Part shown: positions 8,251-15,780 of the stretch, piece after piece | Layout of the letters: each line of letters begins with the position of its first letter | How positions within the stretch are numbered: position 1 is the first letter of the stretch | DNA from: Candidatus Poseidoniales archaeon | GTDB lineage: Archaea > Thermoplasmatota > Poseidoniia > Poseidoniales > Poseidoniaceae | DNA: 50,324 nucleotides | Reading direction: 5' to 3' | Assembly: GCA_003602475.1 (NCBI GenBank) | Contig: QQSC01000013.1 | Coordinates: 1-50,324, forward strand | The notes under the pieces: generated by a model | What the model was told of the DNA's origin: nothing | What the model saw: only the letters and a program-made list of their open reading frames with translations | Databases searched by the model: none | Translations under genes and position numbers: made by a program

Positions 8251-9156
8251 TCATGCTTCAACCATTCGGACTTCTTTGCCTTCGTAGGTGACGACAACGT
8301 CGTATTCAACGGAAGGTGATACCAAATCGACGTTGTTCTCGACCAAAACCAGTGTTTCATTGGCGTTCCACACCACAGGGTCAACGTCGGTCGTTTGAAT
8401 CAAACACGACGACGGGACGACCCGGGAGGGGTCGTTCAGGGCGGGGAACGTGGCCGGTTGTTCGGCTGCGACTCGCATCTTGGGAAAGCGCCCTTCATCC
8501 GCTTCGTTGTAGTAGGTCATGAAGTCCATTCGGTAGATATCGCCGCTGATGTTCAACAGAAACAGACCGTTTTTCGGTGTGACTCGATGCACTGCAAAAT
8601 CGTAGTCGTACCACGGAAGTTTCTCCGATGTGTCGTTGGAAAAGTCGATTGACGCCAGATTCACATCGTCGCCAAATCCAACCCCTTCAAGATAGACCCA
8701 TTGAACCCCGTCGGCAAGAAACACGCTCGAGGTGGAAAACCGGAGGGTGTGGTTTGCTTCCGTACTCTCGTTCTGGTGAGGGAGGTTCACGTGAGTGTAG
8801 GCTTCCTCATCGGTCGCATCCACCACCATGGTGAACGTCGCGCCGTCAGCACTGAGGGATGACGACACGAGCCCGGTCGCCTGAGCGCTGGCCGAGTTGA
8901 GGCCAAAGCCGCAGGGTGTGGCGTTTCCGTTCACCATGAGCTCAAGGCTCAACAGCGACCAGTCCAAATCTTCGAGGTCGTCGCCCACGAAGGACAACGT
9001 GCCAATCCGATCCGAACCGTTGCCGGTGATTTCTCCTCGTTGGAGAAGAACTTCATTGGTCGTCCCCAGAGCCTCCTCGTGATTCACCACGGCAAGCGTC
9101 CACGCTCCTGCGCCAAGCGCAAGGGCCACCAGCAAGCCGGCGACAATGCGTTTCAT
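8251..9156 (-). CDS. secreted or anchored protein, possibly HmuY-like
   Basis: A 301-residue protein with a clear N-terminal signal/anchor helix (residues ~4-24) and many Asn-x-Ser/Thr sites, so it should be outside the cell. A segment around residues 180-230 (WYDYDFAVHRV... then GDIYRMDFMTYYNEADEG) resembles the HmuY family of haem-binding lipoproteins, in which a DIAF/RTNG stretch is followed by a KLxxxxYY stretch. I judge this by pattern memory only, and the haem ligands cannot be assigned. It lies 16 bases after the FAS1/cupredoxin gene and 18 before the sugar-dehydrogenase-like gene, so all three are probably one transcript. Confidence 0.5.
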   Translation of the reverse strand: MKRIVAGLLVALALGAGAWTLAVVNHEEALGTTNEVLLQRGEITGNGSDRIGTLSFVGDDLEDLDWSLLSLELMVNGNATPCGFGLNSASAQATGLVSSSLSADGATFTMVVDATDEEAYTHVNLPHQNESTEANHTLRFSTSSVFLADGVQWVYLEGVGFGDDVNLASIDFSNDTSEKLPWYDYDFAVHRVTPKNGLFLLNISGDIYRMDFMTYYNEADEGRFPKMRVAAEQPATFPALNDPSRVVPSSCLIQTTDVDPVVWNANETLVLVENNVDLVSPSVEYDVVVTYEGKEVRMVEA

Positions 9157-9172
9157 GGGTTCGCCTCAGGCT

Positions 9173-11794
9173 TCACTCTTCGGTGTCGGAGGTTCGACGA
9201 CCTGTCAGGAGGACTGCACCGACCAAAGCGATGAGTGCAGAGGTCATGACAAATCCTGGCGTGTCTTCTGCATCCTCTTTGATGGTGTCGATCACATCAC
9301 CGACATCCTCGCCACCGTCTCCGACCACGATTTCACCGAACATGTTGAGTCCAATGTGTGGCTCACATGCGTAGTAGAAGGTGGTGTCCTCGGTGAACGT
9401 GTGATGGAAGTTCACGGTGGTCATGGCTTCGCCTGAGGTCACGCCGTTGGTCACGTAGGTTGAGGATTGGTATCCGTCAACTTCCTTGACATTGTGGGGC
9501 ATGCTCGAATCGGTCCACGACCAGCAAACGGTTTCACCGACATCGATGTTGACCAACGATGGGGAGAAGGCATAGCCGCTGGGTCCGATTCCGATGGTCT
9601 CGGCGCATGTTACGCCTTCAAACGGATCGACAACGGTTGGCTCATCGGCAGGTGGCATCAACACTTGGTCGATGACGTGAATCACGCCGTTGGAGGCAGG
9701 CACGTCGGCCAAGGTCACGTTGGCTGCACCAACCATCACCGAGGTTCCGGTCACTTGAATCGTCAAGTTGTCACCGTTGGCTGCAACGACGGTGGTCGAG
9801 CCTTCCGTCAGGTCGGTCGAAAGGGTCGTGCCGGGCACCACGTGGTAGAGCAGGATGTCAGCGAGGACAGCGATTTCCTCGGTGGTTGTGAAAGCATCCA
9901 GGTCAATGCCAGCAGCCGTGAAGGCGTCGTCACTTGGAGCAAAGACGGTGTAGTCGGTGGTTCCGGACAACGTTTCAACGAGGCCGGCGGCGCTGAGAGC
10001 AGCAACCAACGATGTGTGGATGGTTGTTGCACCTGCGGTCGTTGCGAGGTTCACTGCTGGAGTCCAAATGTAAGCAGCACAAATTGCTTCACTGACGTTT
10101 GTAATTGCGTGGGTCACGGTGTTGTAACATCCTGTGATCGTTTGGCCCATCATGGGGTAATTTTCGACATACATGTACGAATTGCACTCGATGTTGGAAG
10201 CGCCGGCTACGATGGTATGAGAAATCATGTTGTAACAGATGTCACCTGCTGGCGGCATCAACACCTTGTCGATGACGTGAATGACACCGTTGGTTGTTGC
10301 TACGTCAGCGGTCGTGACGTTTGCCCCACCTATGCTAACAACGCCGTTGGCGACGGTGAATGTTGCCTCGTCGCCGTTTACCATGTTGACGGACAGACCA
10401 TCGGTCACGGCAGAGGATGCAACTGCGCCCGAGTAAACGTGGTAGAGGAGAATGTCAGCAAGTGTTGCGTTCTCTTCTGGCGTGTCGAAGGATGCAAGGT
10501 CGATACCGGCTGCTTCAAAGGCAGCATCTGTGGGCGCAAAGACCGTGAACGGTCCGTCTCCCTGGAGCGTTTCGACCAGTCCTGCTTGAGAGAGGGCAGC
10601 AACAAGGGCGGTGTGCACTCCAGTGGACTGGGCAGTTGCAGGAATGTCGACCAGGTCGCTGTTCTCCAGTGTGGCAAACGTCAACAGTTCCGTAGCGTTG
10701 AGCATGCCATTGGAGTCTGCATCGGACTGGTTGAAGTTGGCCATCGAAATCATGGCGTCTTCCGATCCAGCGTAGTCTTCGTCGCCATCGGCAACAAAGG
10801 CCTCAAATTCGGACCATGTGATTTCGCTGTCGTTGTTGGTGTCGCCGACCCTGAGGATGATGTTGACCATCGTTTGTTCCTCGGACGGGAGAGTGAACAC
10901 AGCGTCAACCACGTGAACGACGCCGTTGTCGGTAGCGACGTCAGCGGTGGTCACGGTGGCGCCTGCGATGGAAACCGCTCCGCTGGCAACGGTTGTGGTA
11001 ACAAGGGCTCCGTAGAAGGTGATCACATCCATTCCGTCGGTCACATCAGCAGCCATAACAACTCCTTCGACAACGTGGTTGGCGAGGATGTAGGCGAGTG
11101 CATCGACGTTGGCTTCATCTTGGATGAACGCCATGTCAACGCCCGCAGCGCCAAAGGCAGCATCGGTTGGTGCGAAGACGGTGTAGTTGCCACCCATGGA
11201 CAAGGCCGTTCCAAGACCGGTCACGTTGAGTGCTTCTACCAATAGGGTGTGGACGCCGGTGGAAGAAGCGACTTCCACGAAACTGCCTGGCGTTGCAGGG
11301 GTGTCAACGGGCGGGAGAAGTACCTGGTCGATGACATGGATGATGCCGTTGCTGGCGTTTACGTCGGCGGTAGTAACGTTGGCTCCTTGAACGGAAACCG
11401 CTCCGGTAGGGGCCACGGTGAAGGTGACGTTGTCGCCGTTGGCCATGGTGGCCTCCATGCCGTCGGTCACGGCGGATGCTGGAACGGACCCAGAGAAGAC
11501 GTGATAGAGCAAAATGTCCCGGAGCGTGTCGTTCTCTGCCTCGGTGTCGAAGTCATTCAGGTCAACACCTGCTGCTGTGAAGGCGGCGTCGGTTGGTGCG
11601 AACACCGTGAAGGGGCCGGTTCCTTCGAGAACCGACGTCAAATTAACGTGGTTCAACGCAGCCACCAAGCTGTCGTGGCTGCCCGTGTTGGCGGCATTGG
11701 TCGGGATGTCTTGTGTTTCGTCAGCCGAAACGGTCATCGGAACGGTGGCGATTAGCAAACTGGCAATTATCAAAGCGGCACTTAGGCGTTTCAT
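9173..11794 (-). CDS. secreted protein with four FAS1 domains, EF-hands, type 1 copper domain and PGF-CTERM-like tail
   Basis: 873 residues. A signal peptide (1-23) is followed by two fasciclin (FAS1) domains (~29-165 and ~170-300), each with the TVFAPTDAAF motif. Two EF-hand loops come next (DTNNDSEITWSE and DADSNGMLNATE), then a third FAS1 domain, a small Cys-rich insert, and a fourth FAS1 domain with TVFAPSDDAF. A cupredoxin domain has copper ligands His (PHNV), then Cys, His and Met in CEPHIGLNM. The end is T-P-G-F, a hydrophobic helix and RR, like the PGF-CTERM signal cut by archaeosortase A. FAS1 domains mediate adhesion. The ATG at 11794 is chosen because the signal peptide starts there and a TATA-like box lies 26 bases upstream. 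Confidence 0.9.
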   Translation of the reverse strand: MKRLSAALIIASLLIATVPMTVSADETQDIPTNAANTGSHDSLVAALNHVNLTSVLEGTGPFTVFAPTDAAFTAAGVDLNDFDTEAENDTLRDILLYHVFSGSVPASAVTDGMEATMANGDNVTFTVAPTGAVSVQGANVTTADVNASNGIIHVIDQVLLPPVDTPATPGSFVEVASSTGVHTLLVEALNVTGLGTALSMGGNYTVFAPTDAAFGAAGVDMAFIQDEANVDALAYILANHVVEGVVMAADVTDGMDVITFYGALVTTTVASGAVSIAGATVTTADVATDNGVVHVVDAVFTLPSEEQTMVNIILRVGDTNNDSEITWSEFEAFVADGDEDYAGSEDAMISMANFNQSDADSNGMLNATELLTFATLENSDLVDIPATAQSTGVHTALVAALSQAGLVETLQGDGPFTVFAPTDAAFEAAGIDLASFDTPEENATLADILLYHVYSGAVASSAVTDGLSVNMVNGDEATFTVANGVVSIGGANVTTADVATTNGVIHVIDKVLMPPAGDICYNMISHTIVAGASNIECNSYMYVENYPMMGQTITGCYNTVTHAITNVSEAICAAYIWTPAVNLATTAGATTIHTSLVAALSAAGLVETLSGTTDYTVFAPSDDAFTAAGIDLDAFTTTEEIAVLADILLYHVVPGTTLSTDLTEGSTTVVAANGDNLTIQVTGTSVMVGAANVTLADVPASNGVIHVIDQVLMPPADEPTVVDPFEGVTCAETIGIGPSGYAFSPSLVNIDVGETVCWSWTDSSMPHNVKEVDGYQSSTYVTNGVTSGEAMTTVNFHHTFTEDTTFYYACEPHIGLNMFGEIVVGDGGEDVGDVIDTIKEDAEDTPGFVMTSALIALVGAVLLTGRRTSDTEE

Positions 11795-11816
11795 GGTCGC
11801 CGGTCCGTGGGAGGGG

Positions 11817-11824
11817 TATTTAAT
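11817..11824 (-). promoter_or_regulatory. TATA-like box for the FAS1/cupredoxin gene
   Basis: ATTAAATA on the minus strand, centred about 26 bases before the ATG at 11794. It lies between the enolase stop and this start, so the surface-protein run likely has its own promoter with little or no leader. Confidence 0.55.
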
Positions 11825-11843
11825 CCGCGGTTTTTTTCCTGAA

Positions 11844-13094
11844 TCAGAATGGAGAGCGGTAATCGGTGACATCCTCTGCAATTCGGAGCAACTGGTTGTA
11901 TTTTGCAACCCGATCTGAACGTGCCGGGGCGCCTGTTTTAATTTGACCAGCCCGAGTTCCTACGGCCAGGTCAGCAATGGTCACGTCTTCCGATTCTCCA
12001 CTTCGGTGTGACACAACATTGCGCAATCCGCTGGTGGAAGCCAAATCCATGGCCTCCAAGGTTTCCGTCACGGTACCGACCTGGTTGAGTTTGACCAGCA
12101 TAGCGTTGGCTGCGCCGAGTTCAATCCCCTGAGCAAGCCGTTCAGACTGTGTGACGAACAAATCGTCGCCCACACTCTGCACCCGATGACCGTTGGCTTT
12201 GGTAAACGCCGCCCATCCGCGCCAGTCGTCTTCGCCGAAGCCGTCTTCAATGGACAGAATCGGGTAAGCATCCAGCCAACCTTCGTACATTTCAACCATG
12301 GATTCACTGGAGAGAACTTGGCCGTCCATGTGGTACCCATCCTCCTTCAGGAACTCCGTGGCGGCCACATCCAGAGCGATGCCGATGTCATCGGTGGAGT
12401 AACCAGCGCCCTCAATCGCTCGAACCATGTACTTCAGGCCGTCTTCATTGGATGGGAGATTGGGTGCGAAGCCACCCTCGTCGCCGACGCCACCCAACAA
12501 TCCGTCCTTCTTGAGCTCCGTGCGCAAGGCATGATAGCATTCAACGCCTGCTCGCAAGCCCTCCTGGAATGAATCAAAACCGTGTGGCATCACCATGAAC
12601 TCTTGAACATCGACGTTTGATGCAGCATGTGCGCCACCGTTGAGAATGTTCAACATTGGAACCGGCATCAGTCCCCCTGCCACGCCTCCGATGTATTTCC
12701 AAAGGGGCAATTCATGCAGTGCAGCTCCGGCGTGGAGGCAAGACATGGAGGCGCCGAGAATGGCGTTGGCCCCGATTTTGGATTTGTTGGGGGTTCCATC
12801 AAGTTCAATCATCACCTCATCAATCACGTTCTGCTGATCGACTGGAAGCCCGACCAGGGCTTCCTCAAGGTGTGTTTTGACGTTTCCTACTGCCTTGTCA
12901 ACGCCCGTCCCCATGTATCGAGTTTTGTCGCCGTCTCGGAGTTCGAGCGCCTCGTAAGCGCCGGTTGATGCCCCGGATGGGACGATGGCCCTGCCAAGGA
13001 GGGAGCCGTCCACGTAACAGTCCACCTCAACGGTGGGCCGTCCTCGGCTGTCAAGCACCATGCGTGAATCCAGTCCTGTGATGTAGCCTGACAT
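11844..13094 (-). CDS. eno: enolase (phosphopyruvate hydratase)
   Basis: A 416-residue enolase, which interconverts 2-phosphoglycerate and phosphoenolpyruvate in glycolysis and gluconeogenesis. Visible motifs are ARxxLDSRGxPTVEV-type N-terminus (here MVLDSRGRPTVEV), PSGASTGAYEALELRD, the LNGGAHA metal-loop region, GDEGGFAP with the catalytic Glu, SIEDGF with metal-ligand Glu/Asp, GDDLFVTQ, and SHRSGESED with the active-site His and Ser. Length is usual. I take the ATG at 13094; a TTG four codons earlier is open but less likely. The gene ends 49 bases before the FAS1 gene, which has its own TATA-like box. Confidence 0.97.
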   Translation of the reverse strand: MSGYITGLDSRMVLDSRGRPTVEVDCYVDGSLLGRAIVPSGASTGAYEALELRDGDKTRYMGTGVDKAVGNVKTHLEEALVGLPVDQQNVIDEVMIELDGTPNKSKIGANAILGASMSCLHAGAALHELPLWKYIGGVAGGLMPVPMLNILNGGAHAASNVDVQEFMVMPHGFDSFQEGLRAGVECYHALRTELKKDGLLGGVGDEGGFAPNLPSNEDGLKYMVRAIEGAGYSTDDIGIALDVAATEFLKEDGYHMDGQVLSSESMVEMYEGWLDAYPILSIEDGFGEDDWRGWAAFTKANGHRVQSVGDDLFVTQSERLAQGIELGAANAMLVKLNQVGTVTETLEAMDLASTSGLRNVVSHRSGESEDVTIADLAVGTRAGQIKTGAPARSDRVAKYNQLLRIAEDVTDYRSPF

Positions 13095-13145
13095 CCTTGT
13101 CCCCAATCCTGAGGAGCGAGACTCGGTTTTTCAATCCCGCGATGG

Positions 13146-13586
13146 TTACTGGCGATTGAGCCATCGCATCCAACGAGATATCCGCTGTTGCATAACTGGC
13201 ACCTCGTGGTCTTCGTCGCACTTCGAAATCCAACACAGCTGCTCTTCAAGTGGAGAAATTGAGAACAATTCGGCGCGGAAGACGGTGGTATCTTCACGAA
13301 CAACGTGGTGGCGGCGGTCTTCAACAAAGCAGTGGATTAGATGCCGGGGGAAATGGTGCAGAATACGTTGTTGAGGGCACAAGAGCACAAGTGAATCGTG
13401 AAGGAAGAGCAGTGATTCACCTGATTCTCTGTCCAGTTCGTGATGAAGAAGGGGGGTTGATGAGAACATAGCTCTCACGTCAATGTGCAACCATTCCTGC
13501 TGCCGTTGGGGTAAATCGCACTTGGAAATGTGGTCCAAGTATTCTTGCCAGCCTGCCTCGCAGTTCGCGTGTTCAGCTCGCATCAT
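13146..13586 (-). CDS. hypothetical protein, about 146 aa
   Basis: The only long open frame between enolase and the Lrp gene. The product is rich in His, Arg and Glu, with several Cys and Trp, and ends in a basic stretch (RWMRWLNRQ). No signal peptide, membrane segment or known family. I use the ATG pair at 13583-13586; a GTG at 13619 would add 11 residues. An AT-rich stretch (about 13626-13725) lies upstream and could hold promoters for both this gene and the divergent Lrp gene. Without it, 13095-13747 would be an unusually long gene-free gap for this window. The evidence is only the open frame and its composition. Confidence 0.45.
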   Translation of the reverse strand: MMRAEHANCEAGWQEYLDHISKCDLPQRQQEWLHIDVRAMFSSTPLLHHELDRESGESLLFLHDSLVLLCPQQRILHHFPRHLIHCFVEDRRHHVVREDTTVFRAELFSISPLEEQLCWISKCDEDHEVPVMQQRISRWMRWLNRQ

Positions 13587-13716
13587 CACAACAAACCGTG
13601 AGTTGTTTTTGAACCCCACGAAATCCGTTTTTGATTGTTTTTTTCCTGTTTTTGGCTTTTTCTGGTCAGAAATGGAGGTTTACCGACGATAATTCAGAAA
13701 AAAATGCTGAAAAAGG

Positions 13717-13726
13717 TTTGAAATAG
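13717..13726 (+). promoter_or_regulatory. TATA-like box for the Lrp/AsnC gene
   Basis: TTTGAAATAG is centred about 27 bases before the ATG at 13748. The gene has no ribosome site near its start, in keeping with a leaderless transcript. Confidence 0.45.
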
Positions 13727-13747
13727 GTGCTGGCCCCCTGTCCAGAC

Positions 13748-14170
13748 ATGCCACGCATTGCCGAAATCGATCGAGCCATTTTAGCCCAACTTCGGAAGAA
13801 CGGACGCATGTCCTATGTCGACCTCGCCTCAGAAGTCGGGGCGAGTGAGCGTACCGTCCGCACCCACATCCGAACCATGGAGGAAAACGGGACCATCCGG
13901 GGCTACACCATTCGCGAAGGCGGTGTTGGTTTGACCGCCCTCGTTCGCATCAAGGTCTCACCCGGATCAGAAATCGGTTCCTTCGCCTCCGAAGTCACCG
14001 GTTGGGAAGGTGTCGAAATCGTCTACGAAGTTTCTGGTGAAGCAGATCTGGTTGCTCTCGTTCACGTTGATGACACGATGGCTCTGCGAGCCCTGTTGGA
14101 TAAGATGTGGCTCGCCGCCCCAGAAGAGATTGCCAGCACCACCACAGAACTCGTGCTCGAACAATATTGA
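13748..14170 (+). CDS. Lrp/AsnC family transcriptional regulator
   Basis: A 140-residue one-component regulator. The N-terminal helix-turn-helix spans about residues 4-50: IDRAILAQLRKNGRMSYVDLASEVGASERTVRTHI in pieces, a classic Lrp pattern with the recognition helix at SERTVRTHI. A C-terminal RAM/ligand-binding ferredoxin-like domain follows, with ALVRIKV and GEADLVALVHV. Such proteins bind DNA as dimers or octamers and respond to amino acids or other small metabolites. The start at 13748 rather than an upstream frame extension fits the domain start and the TATA-like box. The target genes are not evident. Confidence 0.92.
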   Translation: MPRIAEIDRAILAQLRKNGRMSYVDLASEVGASERTVRTHIRTMEENGTIRGYTIREGGVGLTALVRIKVSPGSEIGSFASEVTGWEGVEIVYEVSGEADLVALVHVDDTMALRALLDKMWLAAPEEIASTTTELVLEQY

Positions 14171-14171
14171 G

Positions 14172-14270
14172 TCACTCTTCTTCGTCGGTGCTCGGTGGCG
14201 AGTAATCAATGCCGCACGACCGGCAAACCAGATTGTCATCCCAGTCGCATTGGCGTCGACAACCTGACAT
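14172..14270 (-). CDS. 32-residue Cys-pair (zinc ribbon-like) miniprotein
   Basis: A small frame from ATG 14268-14270 to TGA 14172-14174. The product has four Cys, at residues 4, 8, 16 and 19 (C-x3-C-x7-C-x2-C), with a Gly-Ile-Asp-Tyr stretch after the last pair and an acidic tail. This is what a mini zinc ribbon looks like. A GAGGGAT stretch about six to ten bases before the ATG can serve as ribosome site. It starts 14 bases after the stop of the thioredoxin-like gene, on the same strand, so it would be cotranscribed. It converges with the Lrp gene. The partner and role are unknown. Confidence 0.5.
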   Translation of the reverse strand: MSGCRRQCDWDDNLVCRSCGIDYSPPSTDEEE

Positions 14271-14284
14271 CGCAATCCCTCTGC

Positions 14285-14827
14285 TCAAGCCTTCCACTTG
14301 ACGGAACAACCGATGGATTCGGTGTGCTGAATGCTCGGGGTTTGCCCTGCCAACATAGCGTCAATGGCGTCACCAAGTTCACTCGTCGTAACGTGATTCG
14401 GATCTTTTGGGTTGTCATCCATGCGACCGTGGTAGACCAGTTGACCGGACGGGTTGAACAAATAGAACTCGGGCGTTCTCTTGGCCCCGTAGGCATGAGC
14501 GATTTCTTGTGACTCGTCGTGAAGGTAGGCGTAAGGCATTCCGTTTTCCGCTCGCTTGACCATGTGCTCAAAGGAATCGTTTGGGTACACCACCGGATCG
14601 TTTGAGTTGATGCCGACGAAACCAACTTTGTCGTTTTGACATCGTTCTGCCATGACGTTCATACGACCCACACTGGCCACCACATACGGACAATGGTTGC
14701 ATTCGAACACCACGACCAACCCTGCCTCTCCCATGGCGTCTTCGAAGGACACGGTCTCGCCCCCATGGCCAGCATTTGCATTCTTCAGGTCAAAGTTGGG
14801 GCCAGCGTCTCCGATTGCGAGGGGCAT
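14285..14827 (-). CDS. thioredoxin-like / peroxiredoxin-fold protein
   Basis: A 180-residue thioredoxin-fold protein of the AhpC/TSA-redoxin type. It opens with a GDAGPNFDLKNANG-like segment, typical of redoxins. The redox motif is C43-N-H-C46 in FECNHCPYV, a pattern I know from a group of uncharacterised thiol oxidoreductases. The cis-Pro loop is TPEFYLF, and the C-terminal GCSVKW is also conserved in that group. No signal peptide, so it should be cytosolic. Likely a thiol-disulfide reductase or peroxidase. The miniprotein gene follows it 14 bases downstream. Confidence 0.8.
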   Translation of the reverse strand: MPLAIGDAGPNFDLKNANAGHGGETVSFEDAMGEAGLVVVFECNHCPYVVASVGRMNVMAERCQNDKVGFVGINSNDPVVYPNDSFEHMVKRAENGMPYAYLHDESQEIAHAYGAKRTPEFYLFNPSGQLVYHGRMDDNPKDPNHVTTSELGDAIDAMLAGQTPSIQHTESIGCSVKWKA

Positions 14828-14869
14828 GGACGGACCAAGGCCGGTCGCCTCAAAATGGCTTGCCTATCC

Positions 14870-15769
14870 TCAGAGGAGAAAGAAAGCGGCTGCAGCTCCG
14901 CCCAACACCACGATGGCCCCGCCGATCAACAGCAGTTTCATGCTCCCACCACCGTGGTCTTCGGTGGGGGCTGAGGCTCCAGCGCCAGATTGCGCATCCC
15001 AGTAAGCCGCTTTTTCGTTGGCAAGCGCATCGTCTTCGGAACGCCTACGCGCCTCTTCAGCCAGACGGGCTTCTTCAGCCAAGCGAGCTTCTTCAGCCAG
15101 GCGATCTTCTTCGGCCTTGCGGATTGCTTCTTCGGCCAAACGTGCTTCTTCAGCTTCCCTGCGAACTTCTTCTGCGGCTTGCCGCGCCACTTCTGCAAGA
15201 CGGTTTTCCTCGGCCAACCTCTCGGCTTCAAGGCGAGCAATCTCTGCAATGCGAGCGTCTTCAGCCACTTTTGATTCAGCGGCCAACCGAGCCTCTTCTC
15301 GAACGCGGTCTTCTTCCGCTTGACGGGCGAGCTCAGCGGCACGTGCTTCCGAACGGATGCGCTCTTCCTCGGCCAGGCGAGCCTCTTCTTCCGCACGCTT
15401 GCGGGCTTCTTCAACTCGCTTTTCTCGGTCTGCAGCATTGAGTTTCTGTGCCGCTGCATCGTCGGCCGCCATCTTTCGAATCCGGTCGTTGAGCGCATCA
15501 TCGTTGGTGTTGCGGTACTGTGTGAGAACTGCTTGGACCATGCCTTGGAAGTCTTCTTCGGTGACCTCATCCATGATGCTGCGGGTTTTGTCGAGAAGAA
15601 GCCGGACTTGTTTGACGTCGAATTCCCTGTTCTCGTCTTGATTGAGAATGTTCCTGAACTCCTTGTAGAAATACTGGTGAACGGGGTCAATAGATCCGTC
15701 CTTCATCAAAAAATCCATCAGGGCTGTCAGAATTTGGGTGAGGGTCATTCTGTCCTCGTCCATGTTCAT
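14870..15769 (-). CDS. Ala/Glu/Arg-rich coiled-coil protein with C-terminal membrane anchor
   Basis: 299 residues. The first ~100 form a mixed domain (LTALMDFLMKDGS, YKEFRNIL, VTEEDFQGMVQAVL). A long charged helix follows, about residues 105-255, built of repeated AEEARLAEE-like hexads with near-repeats at DNA level around 15055-15270. The protein ends in a Gly-rich linker and one hydrophobic helix (LLLIGGAIVVLGGAAAAFFLL), so it is tail-anchored with the coil in the cytosol. Similar in style to TolA-like spacers, but no true homology is claimed. The ATG at 15769 clears the preceding gene; a GTG at 15814 overlaps it. Probably cotranscribed with the TPR gene just upstream. Confidence 0.75.
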   Translation of the reverse strand: MNMDEDRMTLTQILTALMDFLMKDGSIDPVHQYFYKEFRNILNQDENREFDVKQVRLLLDKTRSIMDEVTEEDFQGMVQAVLTQYRNTNDDALNDRIRKMAADDAAAQKLNAADREKRVEEARKRAEEEARLAEEERIRSEARAAELARQAEEDRVREEARLAAESKVAEDARIAEIARLEAERLAEENRLAEVARQAAEEVRREAEEARLAEEAIRKAEEDRLAEEARLAEEARLAEEARRRSEDDALANEKAAYWDAQSGAGASAPTEDHGGGSMKLLLIGGAIVVLGGAAAAFFLL

Positions 15770-15780
15770 CCCTGCCGCGC

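Noticed and set aside
9467-11245. 592-residue open frame on the plus strand opposite the FAS1 protein
   Set aside because: It mirrors a strongly supported gene whose repeated domains and biased third positions keep the other strand open; the product has no known domain and odd composition (Cys, Gly, His and Val rich).
15055-15270. Short repeats that at first sight could be a CRISPR-like or satellite array
   Set aside because: They are in frame, coding for AEEARL-type coiled-coil repeats, and lack unique spacers.
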